Position numbers and translations under genes: made by a program
NCBI GenBank assembly: GCA_028382965.1
Contig: JAOEUK010000003.1
Span: forward strand, 155,124 to 219,123
Origin: Candidatus Puniceispirillum sp.
GTDB lineage: Bacteria > Pseudomonadota > Alphaproteobacteria > Puniceispirillales > Puniceispirillaceae
DNA: 64,000 nucleotides
Direction: 5' to 3'
Notes under the pieces: generated by a model
Told to the model about the DNA's origin: nothing
What the model saw: the letters and a program-made list of their open reading frames with translations, nothing else
Database searches by the model: none
Shown here: one piece after another, positions 53,917 to 63,330 of the stretch
How positions within the stretch are numbered: position 1 is the stretch's first letter
Layout: each line of letters starts with the position of its first letter

Positions 53917-55635
53917 TTAACTAAGATCTCGTGACATCATTGACTTAAATACATTCGACACACGCCCCGCTTCATCCGAAACAATCATACGTATCACCGC
54001 AACTTTGTCATCATAAGTGTTGGCTGTATCAAGCATCTCTGCTGAGATTGCAGCCTTCTTTGGCTTCAGCTTCGCCTTGATATCCTCTAGGCTTTCACCT
54101 TCGCTCACTTCAATTTGGTCAAGATCAATGTCATCCTCTTCGCCAGCTGCACCGTGCATTCCAGGAACAGAGACAGGTATCAAAATACGGCTCAGCAAGG
54201 GCCGAACAACACCAAGGATAACGATAGCAAGGATTATAACAAATCCAGCTTGATTGATGATTGATCGAATATAGGGCTTCTCAAACCACTGCATTTGCAC
54301 GGAATCAGAAAGAGCAACCATGAACGGCGCACTAGACACCGTCAAACTATCACCACGTTCTTGGTCAATACCAATTGCATCTGAAACCAATTTTTCAATT
54401 TGCAAAAGCTCTCCTTCAGTCATTTTTTGGTTCACTTCAAGACCGGTTTCTGGATCAATCGTTGTACGCTCACGCACAAGGACTGCAGCGTTGATTTTGC
54501 GAATGACGCTTGTTGGATTCATCGTGCTTGATACAGTTCGACTAACTTCATAATTTTTTACTTCGCTGGACGACTGGGAGCGCAGCTCATCACCACCGGT
54601 TTGGGCTGTTTTTTGTGTGTTCAACTTTGCTGGAGGTGGGGGAGTATTAGCAACAGCACCAGGAATACCTTTGGCCTGTGCTGCCATTGTTTTATCAAGA
54701 GTATTTTGCTCACTACGAAGCGCATTACCATTCGGGTCGACTATCTCCTCAGTAATCTCACTACGTGTGAAGTCAATGTCTAGATTGATTTGCGCATTTA
54801 CATTACCAGCACCAACAATAGGAGAAAGCAAAGATTTAATTCTCGAACGGTAGATATCTTCCAGCTTTATACGATGTTCTAATTGATCGTCCGACAAACG
54901 ACCTTCTACACTACCCGTGCCCCGGGAAAGTAGATTCCCATTTTGATCAATGACAGATACATTTTCCTTTGAAAGATTAGAAATTGATGATGAAACCAGA
55001 TGTGTAATAGCTTCGACTTTTGACCGGCCAAGATTTCGGCCTCTAGCAAGTTGAATAAACACAGATGCTGTTGGTTCTGCTTGCTGGCGCACAAAAACTT
55101 CTTTGTCTGGCAAGGCTAAATGCACCCTTGCGCTCACCACAAGATCAATCTCACTGATAGACCGTGCAAGTTCCATTTCCTGTGACTGCTTTAACCTAGC
55201 AGCTTCAATTGAACGGCTGGATCCCATTTGAATTGAATCCAACTGTTCATAGCCAGTTGCAGCCGTTGCTGGTAAACCCTGAGCTGCTAACGTCATCCGC
55301 GAACTATGATAGCTAGCCGTTGGAACGAGCACATCACCAGTCACTGGATCTAAAGTTACCGTCACACCAGAGTTTCTCAACGCTTCAATAACACGTGATT
55401 TTTCTGATTCTGGCAGCCCTGCATAGAGTGTTGTCTGAGTAGGCTTTTGCATCCAGAGATAAAACCCAAGACCAAGGATCGCTACAACTAAAGCAACAAC
55501 GGTTGGCAAAGAGCGCTGAAACGCTGGTTGATTATAAACCCTGCTAACCTGAGAAACCAATGTGCTCGCTTGCCTGAGAACTCCAGTGTCATCCGAGACC
55601 ATATCATTTCTTTGACTTACAACTGCTTCTGCCAT
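53917..55635 (-). CDS. fliF: Flagellar MS-ring protein FliF
   Basis: This 572-residue protein has two transmembrane helices (residues ~42-63 and ~463-483) flanking a periplasmic ring domain. It has SYHSSRMTLAAQGLPATAATGYEQLDS and KLEDIYRSRIKSLLSPIVGAGNVNAQINLDID, both typical of FliF. The C-terminal tail binds FliG. It is the first-assembled ring. Confidence 0.97.
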   Translation of the reverse strand: MAEAVVSQRNDMVSDDTGVLRQASTLVSQVSRVYNQPAFQRSLPTVVALVVAILGLGFYLWMQKPTQTTLYAGLPESEKSRVIEALRNSGVTVTLDPVTGDVLVPTASYHSSRMTLAAQGLPATAATGYEQLDSIQMGSSRSIEAARLKQSQEMELARSISEIDLVVSARVHLALPDKEVFVRQQAEPTASVFIQLARGRNLGRSKVEAITHLVSSSISNLSKENVSVIDQNGNLLSRGTGSVEGRLSDDQLEHRIKLEDIYRSRIKSLLSPIVGAGNVNAQINLDIDFTRSEITEEIVDPNGNALRSEQNTLDKTMAAQAKGIPGAVANTPPPPAKLNTQKTAQTGGDELRSQSSSEVKNYEVSRTVSSTMNPTSVIRKINAAVLVRERTTIDPETGLEVNQKMTEGELLQIEKLVSDAIGIDQERGDSLTVSSAPFMVALSDSVQMQWFEKPYIRSIINQAGFVIILAIVILGVVRPLLSRILIPVSVPGMHGAAGEEDDIDLDQIEVSEGESLEDIKAKLKPKKAAISAEMLDTANTYDDKVAVIRMIVSDEAGRVSNVFKSMMSRDLS

Positions 55636-55711
55636 GATTTTTGTCCTGAACTCTTTTAAATAGATACATATGAAAATCTGATATAAATCAGATCAAAAAA
55701 CTTAACTTTTC

Positions 55712-56026
55712 CTAAACAGGCATATTCATAATGTCTTTGTAAGCACTGAGCATTTTATTTCTAACATTTAAGGTTAGCTGGAACCCAAGGCTTGATACTT
55801 GCTGGCTAATCATGACCTTTGAAATGTCATTTTCATTGCCAAGTTCATATGCCTTGGTCAAATTAGCAGCATTATTTTGTGCATCAGCCACACCTTTTAA
55901 TGCACCGCCTAATCTATCGGCAAAAAGCGTATTACTAGTGTCTGGTGCAAGTGCAGCGTCTGCTTGAGCTCTTAACTGTGCCCTAAGAGAAGACATTGGA
56001 CCGGTAATTGTTGTTATTTGTGTCAT
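55712..56026 (-). CDS. fliE: Flagellar hook-basal body complex protein FliE
   Basis: This 104-residue rod/export-gate adaptor has FADRLGGALKGVADAQNNAANLTKAYELGNENDISKVMI and ends NVRNKMLSAYKDIMNMPV, the usual FliE end. It follows the sigma-54 activator gene by 9 bases, the same order as fleT-fliE in Rhodobacter sphaeroides. Confidence 0.96.
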   Translation of the reverse strand: MTQITTITGPMSSLRAQLRAQADAALAPDTSNTLFADRLGGALKGVADAQNNAANLTKAYELGNENDISKVMISQQVSSLGFQLTLNVRNKMLSAYKDIMNMPV

Positions 56027-56035
56027 ATCTAAACC

Positions 56036-57256
56036 CTACCCTTGAACGGATATACTTTTCGAAAGTACTGCTTCTGTAGTCATACTCTTGATAATCCGTT
56101 CCTGAAGGGCCCCGTCAATCATGATGTCGCCAGCTCTAATCCGACCACCAGACGAAAGAACAATAGCTCTTTGCAGAACATTTTCTAGCTCACGAACATT
56201 TCCTGGCCATCCATATGAGAGCAAGACTTCAAGAGCCTCTTCATCAATGAAGGGCATCTCTTCCAAAATAGGATTATGACGAGTAAGTAAAAAGCTGCTA
56301 ATAGGAATTATATCTTCAGAGCGTTCAGCTAGATGCTGAGTTGCAAGTGGAAAAACATTTAAACGGTAAAATAAGTCTTCGCGGAATTTTCCTTGTCTGA
56401 TTTCAGACAACATTTCCCTGTTTGTGGTCGCAATCACCCTCACGTTTACGTCAACTTCGCGTTGACTACCAAGAGGTGTCACTTTTCGTTCTTGAAGCGC
56501 TCTGAGCAATTTGGCTTGAAGTGATAGAGGCATCTCAGATATTTCATCAAGTAACAATGTGCCTCCATCTGCTGCACGAAAAATACCTTTATTTGCAGTT
56601 GAGGCACCAGTAAAAGAGCCTTTTTCATGTCCAAACAAAATTGCTTCAAGCATGTTTTCTGGGATAGCCGCACAATTTATAGCCACAAAAGCATTATCTT
56701 TCCGGCTTGATTGATTATGAATGAATTTTGCTAAAACTTCTTTGCCAGTGCCTGTTGGCCCATTAATAAATACAGTCACATCAGTTATTGCAACTCGCTT
56801 GGCTAGTGCCATTAATTGCCGGCTTTTAGGATCAGCAACAGCCACATGATCGCCATCTAGGCATAATGTTGCAGCCATTTGAAGGCTATAGTTATGAGCG
56901 AGTGGTGCAGTTTTAGAAGTGTTTGGTATGACAACACGAACCAACTTACCATTCATCTCCTGTGAAACGAAAAACTGATCATTTTCATCTTCATCTATGA
57001 TAATTAGTTTTTTGGCCTTAACATCGCGAGCCAACTCAACGATACCTGATGTGCCGCCATTTTTATCAGCAAACCTCGCACCACAAAGAAATACGTCATA
57101 AACATTTACGACTTGCGGATTAGAAGAGCCTTTTGCATTTGTTTTTGACTCAATTATAGTTTCTCGCAAACCCACTTCTGCTAACCGCATCGACAATATA
57201 TTTATCAAAATATCTGCTGAGGGTAGAAACTGTCTCTCAATACAAACCTTAACCAT
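56036..57256 (-). CDS. fleT: FleT-like sigma-54 activator lacking a DNA-binding domain
   Basis: I choose ATG 57256, which has GGAGACAGG upstream, over the frame from 57310. The 406-residue protein has a degenerate N-terminal receiver-like region (~1-130). An AAA+ domain follows with GPTGTGKEVLAK (Walker A), the GSFTGA loop that contacts sigma-54 (normally GAFTGA), and GGTLLLDEIS. It stops about 25 residues after the sensor-2 region (VRELENVLQ), so it lacks the C-terminal Fis-type helix-turn-helix. In R. sphaeroides, FleT is such a protein; it works with the DNA-binding FleQ, and its gene precedes fliE as here. Confidence 0.88.
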   Translation of the reverse strand: MVKVCIERQFLPSADILINILSMRLAEVGLRETIIESKTNAKGSSNPQVVNVYDVFLCGARFADKNGGTSGIVELARDVKAKKLIIIDEDENDQFFVSQEMNGKLVRVVIPNTSKTAPLAHNYSLQMAATLCLDGDHVAVADPKSRQLMALAKRVAITDVTVFINGPTGTGKEVLAKFIHNQSSRKDNAFVAINCAAIPENMLEAILFGHEKGSFTGASTANKGIFRAADGGTLLLDEISEMPLSLQAKLLRALQERKVTPLGSQREVDVNVRVIATTNREMLSEIRQGKFREDLFYRLNVFPLATQHLAERSEDIIPISSFLLTRHNPILEEMPFIDEEALEVLLSYGWPGNVRELENVLQRAIVLSSGGRIRAGDIMIDGALQERIIKSMTTEAVLSKSISVQG

Positions 57257-57293
57257 TTTGCCTGTCTCCAAACTTACATTGCATAGTACACAA

Positions 57294-57309
57294 GGCAAAA
57301 TTCGCGCCA
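57294..57309 (-). promoter_or_regulatory. Sigma-54-type promoter upstream of fleT
   Basis: On the minus strand it reads TGGCGCG-AATT-TTGCC, with GG and GC 10 bases apart (plus-strand 57307-57308 and 57295-57296). It lies 38 bp upstream of the fleT ATG. One change from TGGCACG. It suggests fleT-fliE... is itself an RpoN target. Confidence 0.65.
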
Positions 57310-57428
57310 ATCAAACCAGAACATTGAAAAAAAAATTATCTAATTGTTTTTTATACGAATTATTAAATTCAAATTTCTGACACCATGGGCTAGGTTAAAG
57401 CCTAGAAGTTTGATGACCCTAACTTGCG

Positions 57429-58517
57429 ATGGATAAAAAAGTGGTTGAAAGTGAACTAGTTGGCCAATCTGCTGCAATGCGTGATGTACGCAAGCTAATA
57501 GATATTGCTGCGCCAACTAAAACTACAATTCTTGTTCAAGGAGAAACAGGAACAGGAAAAGAACTCGTGGCTCGCAGCATCCATAAGCTTTCCGGCCGAA
57601 AAGGTGATTTAGTGTCTATAAATTGTTCGGCGATTCCAGCTGAACTGCTTGAGTCAGAGTTATTTGGTTATGAGAAAGGTGCATTCACAGGCGCAGAAAA
57701 AATGCGGCAAGGACGCTTTGAAATGGCTTCTGGCGGAACTCTGTTTCTCGATGAGATTGGAGATATGCCACTGCCGCTCCAAGCAAAATTGTTACGAGCT
57801 ATAGAAAACCATGCAGTCCAGCGTGTTGGTGGCGGTAAAGACATCCCAATTGACCTTCGCCTTGTATGCGCAACCCATCAAAACATCGAGTCTGACATCG
57901 ATGCTGGTAAATTTCGTGCTGATTTATTTTATCGGATCAATGTTTTTCCGATAAAATTGCCAAACCTTGCAGAGCGTTCTGTAGATATTCCAAAAATCAT
58001 TTTGGAACTCAAAAAACTCATCAAAAAACAGTTAGACTGTGGACCTCTTCCAGATTTTGACGATAGTGCTATTCAGGAGTTTTCTCGATACCCTTGGCCA
58101 GGAAATGTTCGTGAATTACGCAATCTTGTTGAACGTGCTTGTTTGCTGTTTCCAGGAAAAGTGGTTTCTGGAAAGCAGGTCCAAGACCATCTCTTACGAC
58201 TCAAAGCTCCAGACCCTGTTGCTGAGCAAGATGCTCTTTGGGAAGCGACTGCTGACTTAGCCGGTACAACCAGTGCTTCCACAGATGATATTGAGAGTGC
58301 TCCACTACCACATCCAGCTCATTACAAAGATTGGTTTGCATATTTTGATAGCATCGATCTTCGAAGACACCTTCAAGATGTAGAAATAGTCTTGATAGAA
58401 GCGGCGTTAGAAAAAAGTAACGGAATGGTAAGTTTAGCGGCCGATAGCCTGAAGCTCAGGCGGACAACATTAATTGAAAAAATGAAAAAATTTCTTATTC
58501 AGAAGACTATAGTTTGA
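57429..58517 (+). CDS. fleQ: FleQ-like sigma-54 activator lacking a receiver domain
   Basis: This 362-residue activator begins directly at the AAA+ domain: GETGTGKELVARSIHK (Walker A), GAFTGAEK loop, GGTLFLDEIGDMP (Walker B), WPGNVREL arginine segment. The C-terminal Fis-type helix-turn-helix follows (EAALEKSNGMVSLAADSLKLRRTTL, residues ~325-355). It has no N-terminal regulatory domain. It is divergent from fleT, 172 bp apart, and would bind enhancer sites at flagellar promoters. The FleQ name rests on this match to R. sphaeroides; FlrA-type names also fit. Confidence 0.85.
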   Translation: MDKKVVESELVGQSAAMRDVRKLIDIAAPTKTTILVQGETGTGKELVARSIHKLSGRKGDLVSINCSAIPAELLESELFGYEKGAFTGAEKMRQGRFEMASGGTLFLDEIGDMPLPLQAKLLRAIENHAVQRVGGGKDIPIDLRLVCATHQNIESDIDAGKFRADLFYRINVFPIKLPNLAERSVDIPKIILELKKLIKKQLDCGPLPDFDDSAIQEFSRYPWPGNVRELRNLVERACLLFPGKVVSGKQVQDHLLRLKAPDPVAEQDALWEATADLAGTTSASTDDIESAPLPHPAHYKDWFAYFDSIDLRRHLQDVEIVLIEAALEKSNGMVSLAADSLKLRRTTLIEKMKKFLIQKTIV

Positions 58518-58552
58518 TTTACTGAAACCTTTAATTCAACGTTCTTCGATAT

Positions 58553-58846
58553 TTAGAAATTTCTACTGTAACCTTGGTGCGCACGCACCGTCCGGCTAGT
58601 GGTTTCGCTAATCCGCTTCATATCTTCCTCAACTATATTAATTAATTTTGATGTTTGTTGTCTTGATTGTTCCAAAATGGTAAAAAATTCACTATCCACT
58701 CCGTTGAGATCTGAAGAAGCTAGCTCATGGAGAATCTGCTGCCTTGCCTGGTCAAGCAATGTCGCACGTGCATAATTTTTGTTATTAATCGAAATAACAA
58801 TTTCTTTATTAAGAGAGTCAAATTGTATTGAATATTCACTTTTCAT
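58553..58846 (-). CDS. FliT-like small helical flagellar protein
   Basis: This 97-residue mostly helical protein follows fliS and overlaps its end by 11 bases. The SEYSIQFDSLNKEI start and helix RATLLDQARQQILHEL fit a FliT-type export chaperone, which usually follows fliS. The similarity is only at the level of size, helicity and position. Confidence 0.5.
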   Translation of the reverse strand: MKSEYSIQFDSLNKEIVISINNKNYARATLLDQARQQILHELASSDLNGVDSEFFTILEQSRQQTSKLINIVEEDMKRISETTSRTVRAHQGYSRNF

Positions 58847-59246
58847 TGCTTAATTGCTCCCCCATTTGAGCCCAAGCAGCCCTGATTTCCAATAAAAGCC
58901 CGACAGCGCGAATAGGACCCGCTGGATTCATGTCTTTGATGCTGCTAATTACCATTTGCCTACAAAACTCGTAAGTTTGGAAAAGATTATCTGCAATAGC
59001 GCCACCCTTATCAAAATCCAAGCTGGATTGCAGCGAGTAAATAATTGTGAGTGCACGTGAAAAATGCTTCGAACGCAATTCAAGGTTTGCCGTGTTAACA
59101 TCAATGTTTTCAACGTAAAGTTCCATCGACTTTATCAAGGCATCAAACATTATTAACACGAGTTGATGAGGATCCTCAGTTTCAACTAGAGCGTTCCTCT
59201 CTGTAGTTTTATACGCATCAACGTTCTTTTTGTAGTTTCGCGACAT
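58836..59246 (-). CDS. fliS: Flagellar export chaperone FliS
   Basis: This 136-residue protein starts at ATG 59246. It has DPHQLVLIMFDALIKSMELYVENID, RSKHFSRALTIIYSLQSSLDFDKGG and NLFQTYEFCRQMVISSIKDM, the FliS fold that holds flagellin until export. The presence of fliS supports a flagellin gene elsewhere. Confidence 0.93.
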   Translation of the reverse strand: MSRNYKKNVDAYKTTERNALVETEDPHQLVLIMFDALIKSMELYVENIDVNTANLELRSKHFSRALTIIYSLQSSLDFDKGGAIADNLFQTYEFCRQMVISSIKDMNPAGPIRAVGLLLEIRAAWAQMGEQLSNEK

Positions 59247-59299
59247 TGAAATTTCCACTTAACCTTGAAATACCCACATAAAATCTGTAGAGTTTTACC

Positions 59300-59665
59300 A
59301 TGGCAATTCAGGCAAACATCATCAGCCCAAAAATTCAGCCGATTTCATCATCACTGGCGGATGAAGTTAGCCATGGGAATTCTGTTATTGCAAGGGACGT
59401 GCCAACCTTGAGTGGAGCTAGCACAGGTGTGGTTGCAATCGGTCATTCCTTTGATTTATCCCACGAGTTCTACAAAAGGCCACTTCAAAGGGTTTATAAT
59501 CCTAGATCAGCTCCATCAGCAGTTAGCTCAGAAAATTTTCTTGCAGCACGCGCGCTACTGAGCAACGTGTTTGTGCATAATATTGCGGCAACTAAACAGG
59601 CGCGTATCTCCAACCTTTATAAGGATGCGCCAGAGTTTCGAGACCAGCTCAATATTCTTGTTTAG
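59300..59665 (+). CDS. 121-residue hypothetical protein near flagellar genes
   Basis: This Ser-rich protein has no membrane helix. The C-terminal half (FLAARALLSNVFVHNIAATKQARISNLYKDAPEF) is amphipathic and may be a partner-binding helix. It lies 53 bp from fliS in the divergent direction and is followed by a weak terminator. It is not recognised, but flanking fliS/fliD suggests a flagellar connection. Confidence 0.6.
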   Translation: MAIQANIISPKIQPISSSLADEVSHGNSVIARDVPTLSGASTGVVAIGHSFDLSHEFYKRPLQRVYNPRSAPSAVSSENFLAARALLSNVFVHNIAATKQARISNLYKDAPEFRDQLNILV

Positions 59666-59703
59666 ATTAGTTGGCTACTACCAAAATATATAGGTTTTTT
59701 AGT

Positions 59704-59723
59704 CCAAATTCTTTGGTTTTTTT
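59704..59723 (+). terminator. Weak intrinsic terminator after the 59300 gene
   Basis: CCAAA-TTC-TTTGG (59704-59716) is followed by T7 (59717-59723). The stem is only 5 bp and AT-rich. It lies between the hypothetical gene and the convergent ClC transporter. Confidence 0.45.
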
Positions 59724-61434
59724 AACCTCGTTCAAGGTCATTTATTCGAACTTGAGTTGACATGTAAGCTTGAAAAATATCAGCTTCAGTAACCACTCCA
59801 GCCAATTTTCCATCAGCCCTGGATAAAACAGGAATACTCTCACCAACAAAATTACTAGCAACTTCAATAGCTTGCATAACTGATGCATCTAGCTTGATTG
59901 ATTGCCCCCCTGTCTCAAGGTAATTAATAACATAATCGCTTTTTTTAACATTTACTATTTCTGACAATTTACATTTTCCAAGAAACTTTCCTGCTGAGTT
60001 TAAACAGTAAGCTTCACTGTTGTCATTTTTACTCATTTTTTTTATCACTGAGCCAATCTTTTCTTTAGGGTCAATCGCCAAATAATCCTGTGTCAAAATT
60101 GACATCACTGTCTTTTCCATTAACTCAAGATTACCCCTACCTTGTGATAAATCTATTCCTCTAAGCTCAAGCTGTTTATCAAAAAATGAATGTCCATAGA
60201 TACTGTTAGTTACAAGAACTGCAACCATCGTTGAAATCAAAGCTGCTATAGCATATTCGTATGACATAGTTAGTTCGAGGATTATCATTACTACCGCGAG
60301 AGGCGCACCAACTACACACGCAGCCACAGCCGCCATACCGCTAACTGCCAAGACCGCTGATGGACTAAAAACCGATAATTGACCCAGTAAATTTGACATA
60401 AACTGTCCAGCCGCTGCGCCAATAAAGAGCGCTGGTGAAAACACGCCGCCAAAAACACCAAAGCCAACGCAAAGCGATGTGACTAGAATTTTTAATCCTA
60501 AAAGGGCAAGGATAAGCCCAATAGTGAATTCCTCAGTGATAAATTGAAAAATAGTATTCACACCTAACCCAAGAACTTGAGGAAAAAAAACACCGAAAGC
60601 TCCAGTGACTATTGCCGCTAACAGCGCAAGCGGTAAATAATCACCATCATACTTTGCCGACACTGCTGCAAATGTAAAAATCATTTTCATGTAAAGAAGA
60701 GCGACAACACCAAAAACCAATCCACTAAGGAATAATGAGGGTAGTAATTGCAAGAGGTCAGGCGCCGTGACGTTAATTGAAAAGAGAGCGGTTCCCCCAA
60801 AAGCCCAATTACCAAAAGCAGCCGATATCGTGCTTGCCACCGCAATTGGTAAGAGTGCTCTCAATGAAAAATGTCTTAGCACGGCTTCATGCGCAAATAT
60901 GATGCCTGCAATTGGCGCATGAAACCCTGCAGATATTGCTGCAGCAACTCCACAGCTCATTAAAATATCAGGACTGACTAATCTAATCTTCGTTAGCTGT
61001 GATAAAAAACTTGCAATAGTGGCGCCAAAATTTACCAAAGGCCCATACTGGCCGACCGGAGCCCCGCCACAAAGTGAAACAAGCGCTGCGAGCGTAGAAC
61101 CAATTCCACGTTTTAAATCTAGTTCGTTATCTGTTCTATGTGATGCATAAACAGCATCAGCAGGTCCATGCCATCGGCTGATATCAAAAACCTTTTTGAT
61201 AAAATACAAAATAAAAACAGCAAGAAGCAGCCACAACACAGGAGCAAAAGACAGATCGCCTAATTGAAAAAAACTGCCTGTAAAACCCCTATAATTTGTA
61301 AACAATCTCACTATTATAACAAAATAATTTGCAATTATGGAGACAATAACTCCCAATAAGCCACTTAGAAACAACACACCAAAAATATTTTGGCTGTGCC
61401 TAATTACTTGATTTTTTTGCAGTAATAAATTCAT
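59722..61434 (-). CDS. ClC-family chloride channel/transporter with CBS domains
   Basis: I place the start at ATG 61434 (AGGAG upstream), not the GTG at 61440. This ~570-residue protein has about 11 membrane segments with the ClC motifs GVFGGVFSPALFIG and HGPADA (in place of GSGIPE). Two CBS domains follow at residues ~450-565 (DYLAIDPKEKIG and GKLAGVVTEADIFQAY). The GREGP position reads VGQYGPLVNFG, so the gating glutamate of ClC exchangers is a tyrosine here. It is inserted between the flagellar genes, on the opposite strand to fliD. The substrate and mechanism are unproven. Confidence 0.88.
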   Translation of the reverse strand: MNLLLQKNQVIRHSQNIFGVLFLSGLLGVIVSIIANYFVIIVRLFTNYRGFTGSFFQLGDLSFAPVLWLLLAVFILYFIKKVFDISRWHGPADAVYASHRTDNELDLKRGIGSTLAALVSLCGGAPVGQYGPLVNFGATIASFLSQLTKIRLVSPDILMSCGVAAAISAGFHAPIAGIIFAHEAVLRHFSLRALLPIAVASTISAAFGNWAFGGTALFSINVTAPDLLQLLPSLFLSGLVFGVVALLYMKMIFTFAAVSAKYDGDYLPLALLAAIVTGAFGVFFPQVLGLGVNTIFQFITEEFTIGLILALLGLKILVTSLCVGFGVFGGVFSPALFIGAAAGQFMSNLLGQLSVFSPSAVLAVSGMAAVAACVVGAPLAVVMIILELTMSYEYAIAALISTMVAVLVTNSIYGHSFFDKQLELRGIDLSQGRGNLELMEKTVMSILTQDYLAIDPKEKIGSVIKKMSKNDNSEAYCLNSAGKFLGKCKLSEIVNVKKSDYVINYLETGGQSIKLDASVMQAIEVASNFVGESIPVLSRADGKLAGVVTEADIFQAYMSTQVRINDLERG

Positions 61435-61522
61435 AGACACTCCTATGAAATTTGAGCCATGTGACCTAGTGAAAGCTTAAACGAAAGCCACTCGCAAGTT
61501 CAAGCTTAATAAGTCTATGATT

Positions 61523-61538
61523 CGGCATGCTATTTGCT
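61523..61538 (+). promoter_or_regulatory. Sigma-54-type promoter of fliD
   Basis: CGGCATG-CTAT-TTGCT has GG (61524-61525) and GC (61536-61537) 10 bases apart, 36 bp upstream of the fliD ATG and pointing into it. It differs from TGGCACG at two positions. Confidence 0.6.
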
Positions 61539-61573
61539 TAATTCACTTGTTAACAACTGGAAATGTAAAGTAA

Positions 61574-63298
61574 ATGGCAACTACAGTTACAGACTCTGCA
61601 ACCACAGCTGTTCCCGCTGCTAAGCGCGTTGACTATATCAGCGCCCTCAATGCTGGCAGCGGATTAAATACAACAGAAATTGTTGACACTCTTGTTGACG
61701 CTGAAGTTCTTCCAAAACAGAACAAGATCAATCAACAAGTTGCAGAAAAAAATGTATCAATTTCCAGTCTGGGCCAAGTCAAAAGTGATTTCACCTCTTT
61801 TGACACAAACCTTGGTATACTGGAAACTCAGGATGCTATAATTACGGCTTCTTCGTCTACAGCGATAACGGTTATTCCTGAAAGCACAACAGTACTAAAA
61901 CCATTTGTGCATAATATGACCATAACGACATTAGCAAAATCACACACAATAGCCGTGTCCGGATCAGCAGCATCCGCACCTTATACAACAGCAAATGCTG
62001 TCTATCGGGGCAGCACATCAACGGAAGAATTAATTTTTAAAGTTGGGGGATACAACGCCGACAATACTTATGCCATACAAGCAAATAGCCCTACGCCACA
62101 ATCGATTGCGATAACGGCAACAACAACAATTCAAGACGTTGCAAGTCAGATTAACAGCCTTAGCGGACTTGGACTATCTGCTTCTGTTGTAAAGACCGGC
62201 GATTCCAATTATTCATTAGTTATTAAATCTGGACTTGGTAATAAAAAACAAATTTTTATGAGCGCAGAAGATGGCAGTAATGCGGAACAAGCCGCACTTA
62301 GCTTTTCACATCCAGTAAATCATGCCGCAAGAGAAGTTGTTGCCGGCGTTGATGCTTCGTTTACCTTTGATGGAATTACAGTCACTCGGCCTACAAACAC
62401 GATTACAGATTTAGTCTCTGGTGTCACCCTGCAATTAAACAAAACTAGCTCAACTGATATAGAAGTTGGAGCTGCCTATGATGAGACACAAGCAATAGAT
62501 ATTTTGACAGCATTTGTTACTGAGGTGAATACTGTGCGAACCTCAATGACAAATATGACAGCTATGGGCATTGATGGCGGAGATGGTGGGCCTCTTCGAG
62601 GGGACACGCTAATTCGCTCTTACATAAATAGGCTAAAAGCAATTACGACAACACCTATTTCCAATTATAAGGATGATCCAATTTATCTCTCCAATTTTGG
62701 TGTGATGACAGAACTAGATGGATCATTGAGTATCGACACCGTTAAATTTAAAGAATATTTTAAAGACAACCCTTCTGATTTTGACGCTTTGATGCAAAAC
62801 CGAGTGTCAAGTGGCAACGCACTAATCCAAGCCTCCGGGTCTGGAAGCCTCTATAAAGCCGGAACTTACGATCTATCACTTACTAGCTCTGGCTCACCAG
62901 CTACTTTTACTGGTGCAAACCTAGATAGCGTGGCAATGATCCTGGAGAGTGGTGTATTCAAGGGTGACAGTGCAAATACACTAGGCATAAACATCATACC
63001 ATCCATCGGCGCCGCAGACACAAAAGTCTACATAGGACAAAGCTTAATATCTTCGTTGAGAGAGTTCTCAAAGAGCGTACTTACTCCAGGCAATGCCATT
63101 GATAGTAAGATCAGCAACTATAACGAAGATATTACAGGCTATGAAGACGAATTATTAAAGCTTGAAACTGCCATGGAGACAATAAGAGCAAGATATACCC
63201 AACAGTTTTCTGCTATGGAAACTGCAGTTTCTTCTTTCAAAAAAACTGGGGAATATCTTACCAACTTTATGGATGGCTGGAGAGCTGGGCTAGACTAA
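61574..63298 (+). CDS. fliD: Flagellar filament cap protein FliD
   Basis: The 574-residue protein has the FliD N-terminal motif YISALNAGSGLNTTEIVDTLVDAE. The D2/D3 region follows (VVKTGDSNYSLVIKSG), and the C-terminal helices end in QQFSAMETAVSSFKKTGEYL. It caps the filament and directs flagellin polymerisation. It is Ser/Thr-rich. A sigma-54-type promoter lies 36 bp upstream. Confidence 0.93.
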   Translation: MATTVTDSATTAVPAAKRVDYISALNAGSGLNTTEIVDTLVDAEVLPKQNKINQQVAEKNVSISSLGQVKSDFTSFDTNLGILETQDAIITASSSTAITVIPESTTVLKPFVHNMTITTLAKSHTIAVSGSAASAPYTTANAVYRGSTSTEELIFKVGGYNADNTYAIQANSPTPQSIAITATTTIQDVASQINSLSGLGLSASVVKTGDSNYSLVIKSGLGNKKQIFMSAEDGSNAEQAALSFSHPVNHAAREVVAGVDASFTFDGITVTRPTNTITDLVSGVTLQLNKTSSTDIEVGAAYDETQAIDILTAFVTEVNTVRTSMTNMTAMGIDGGDGGPLRGDTLIRSYINRLKAITTTPISNYKDDPIYLSNFGVMTELDGSLSIDTVKFKEYFKDNPSDFDALMQNRVSSGNALIQASGSGSLYKAGTYDLSLTSSGSPATFTGANLDSVAMILESGVFKGDSANTLGINIIPSIGAADTKVYIGQSLISSLREFSKSVLTPGNAIDSKISNYNEDITGYEDELLKLETAMETIRARYTQQFSAMETAVSSFKKTGEYLTNFMDGWRAGLD

Positions 63299-63330
63299 TC
63301 TAACCTAACCTAACTCTAAAAATCCTTCTT

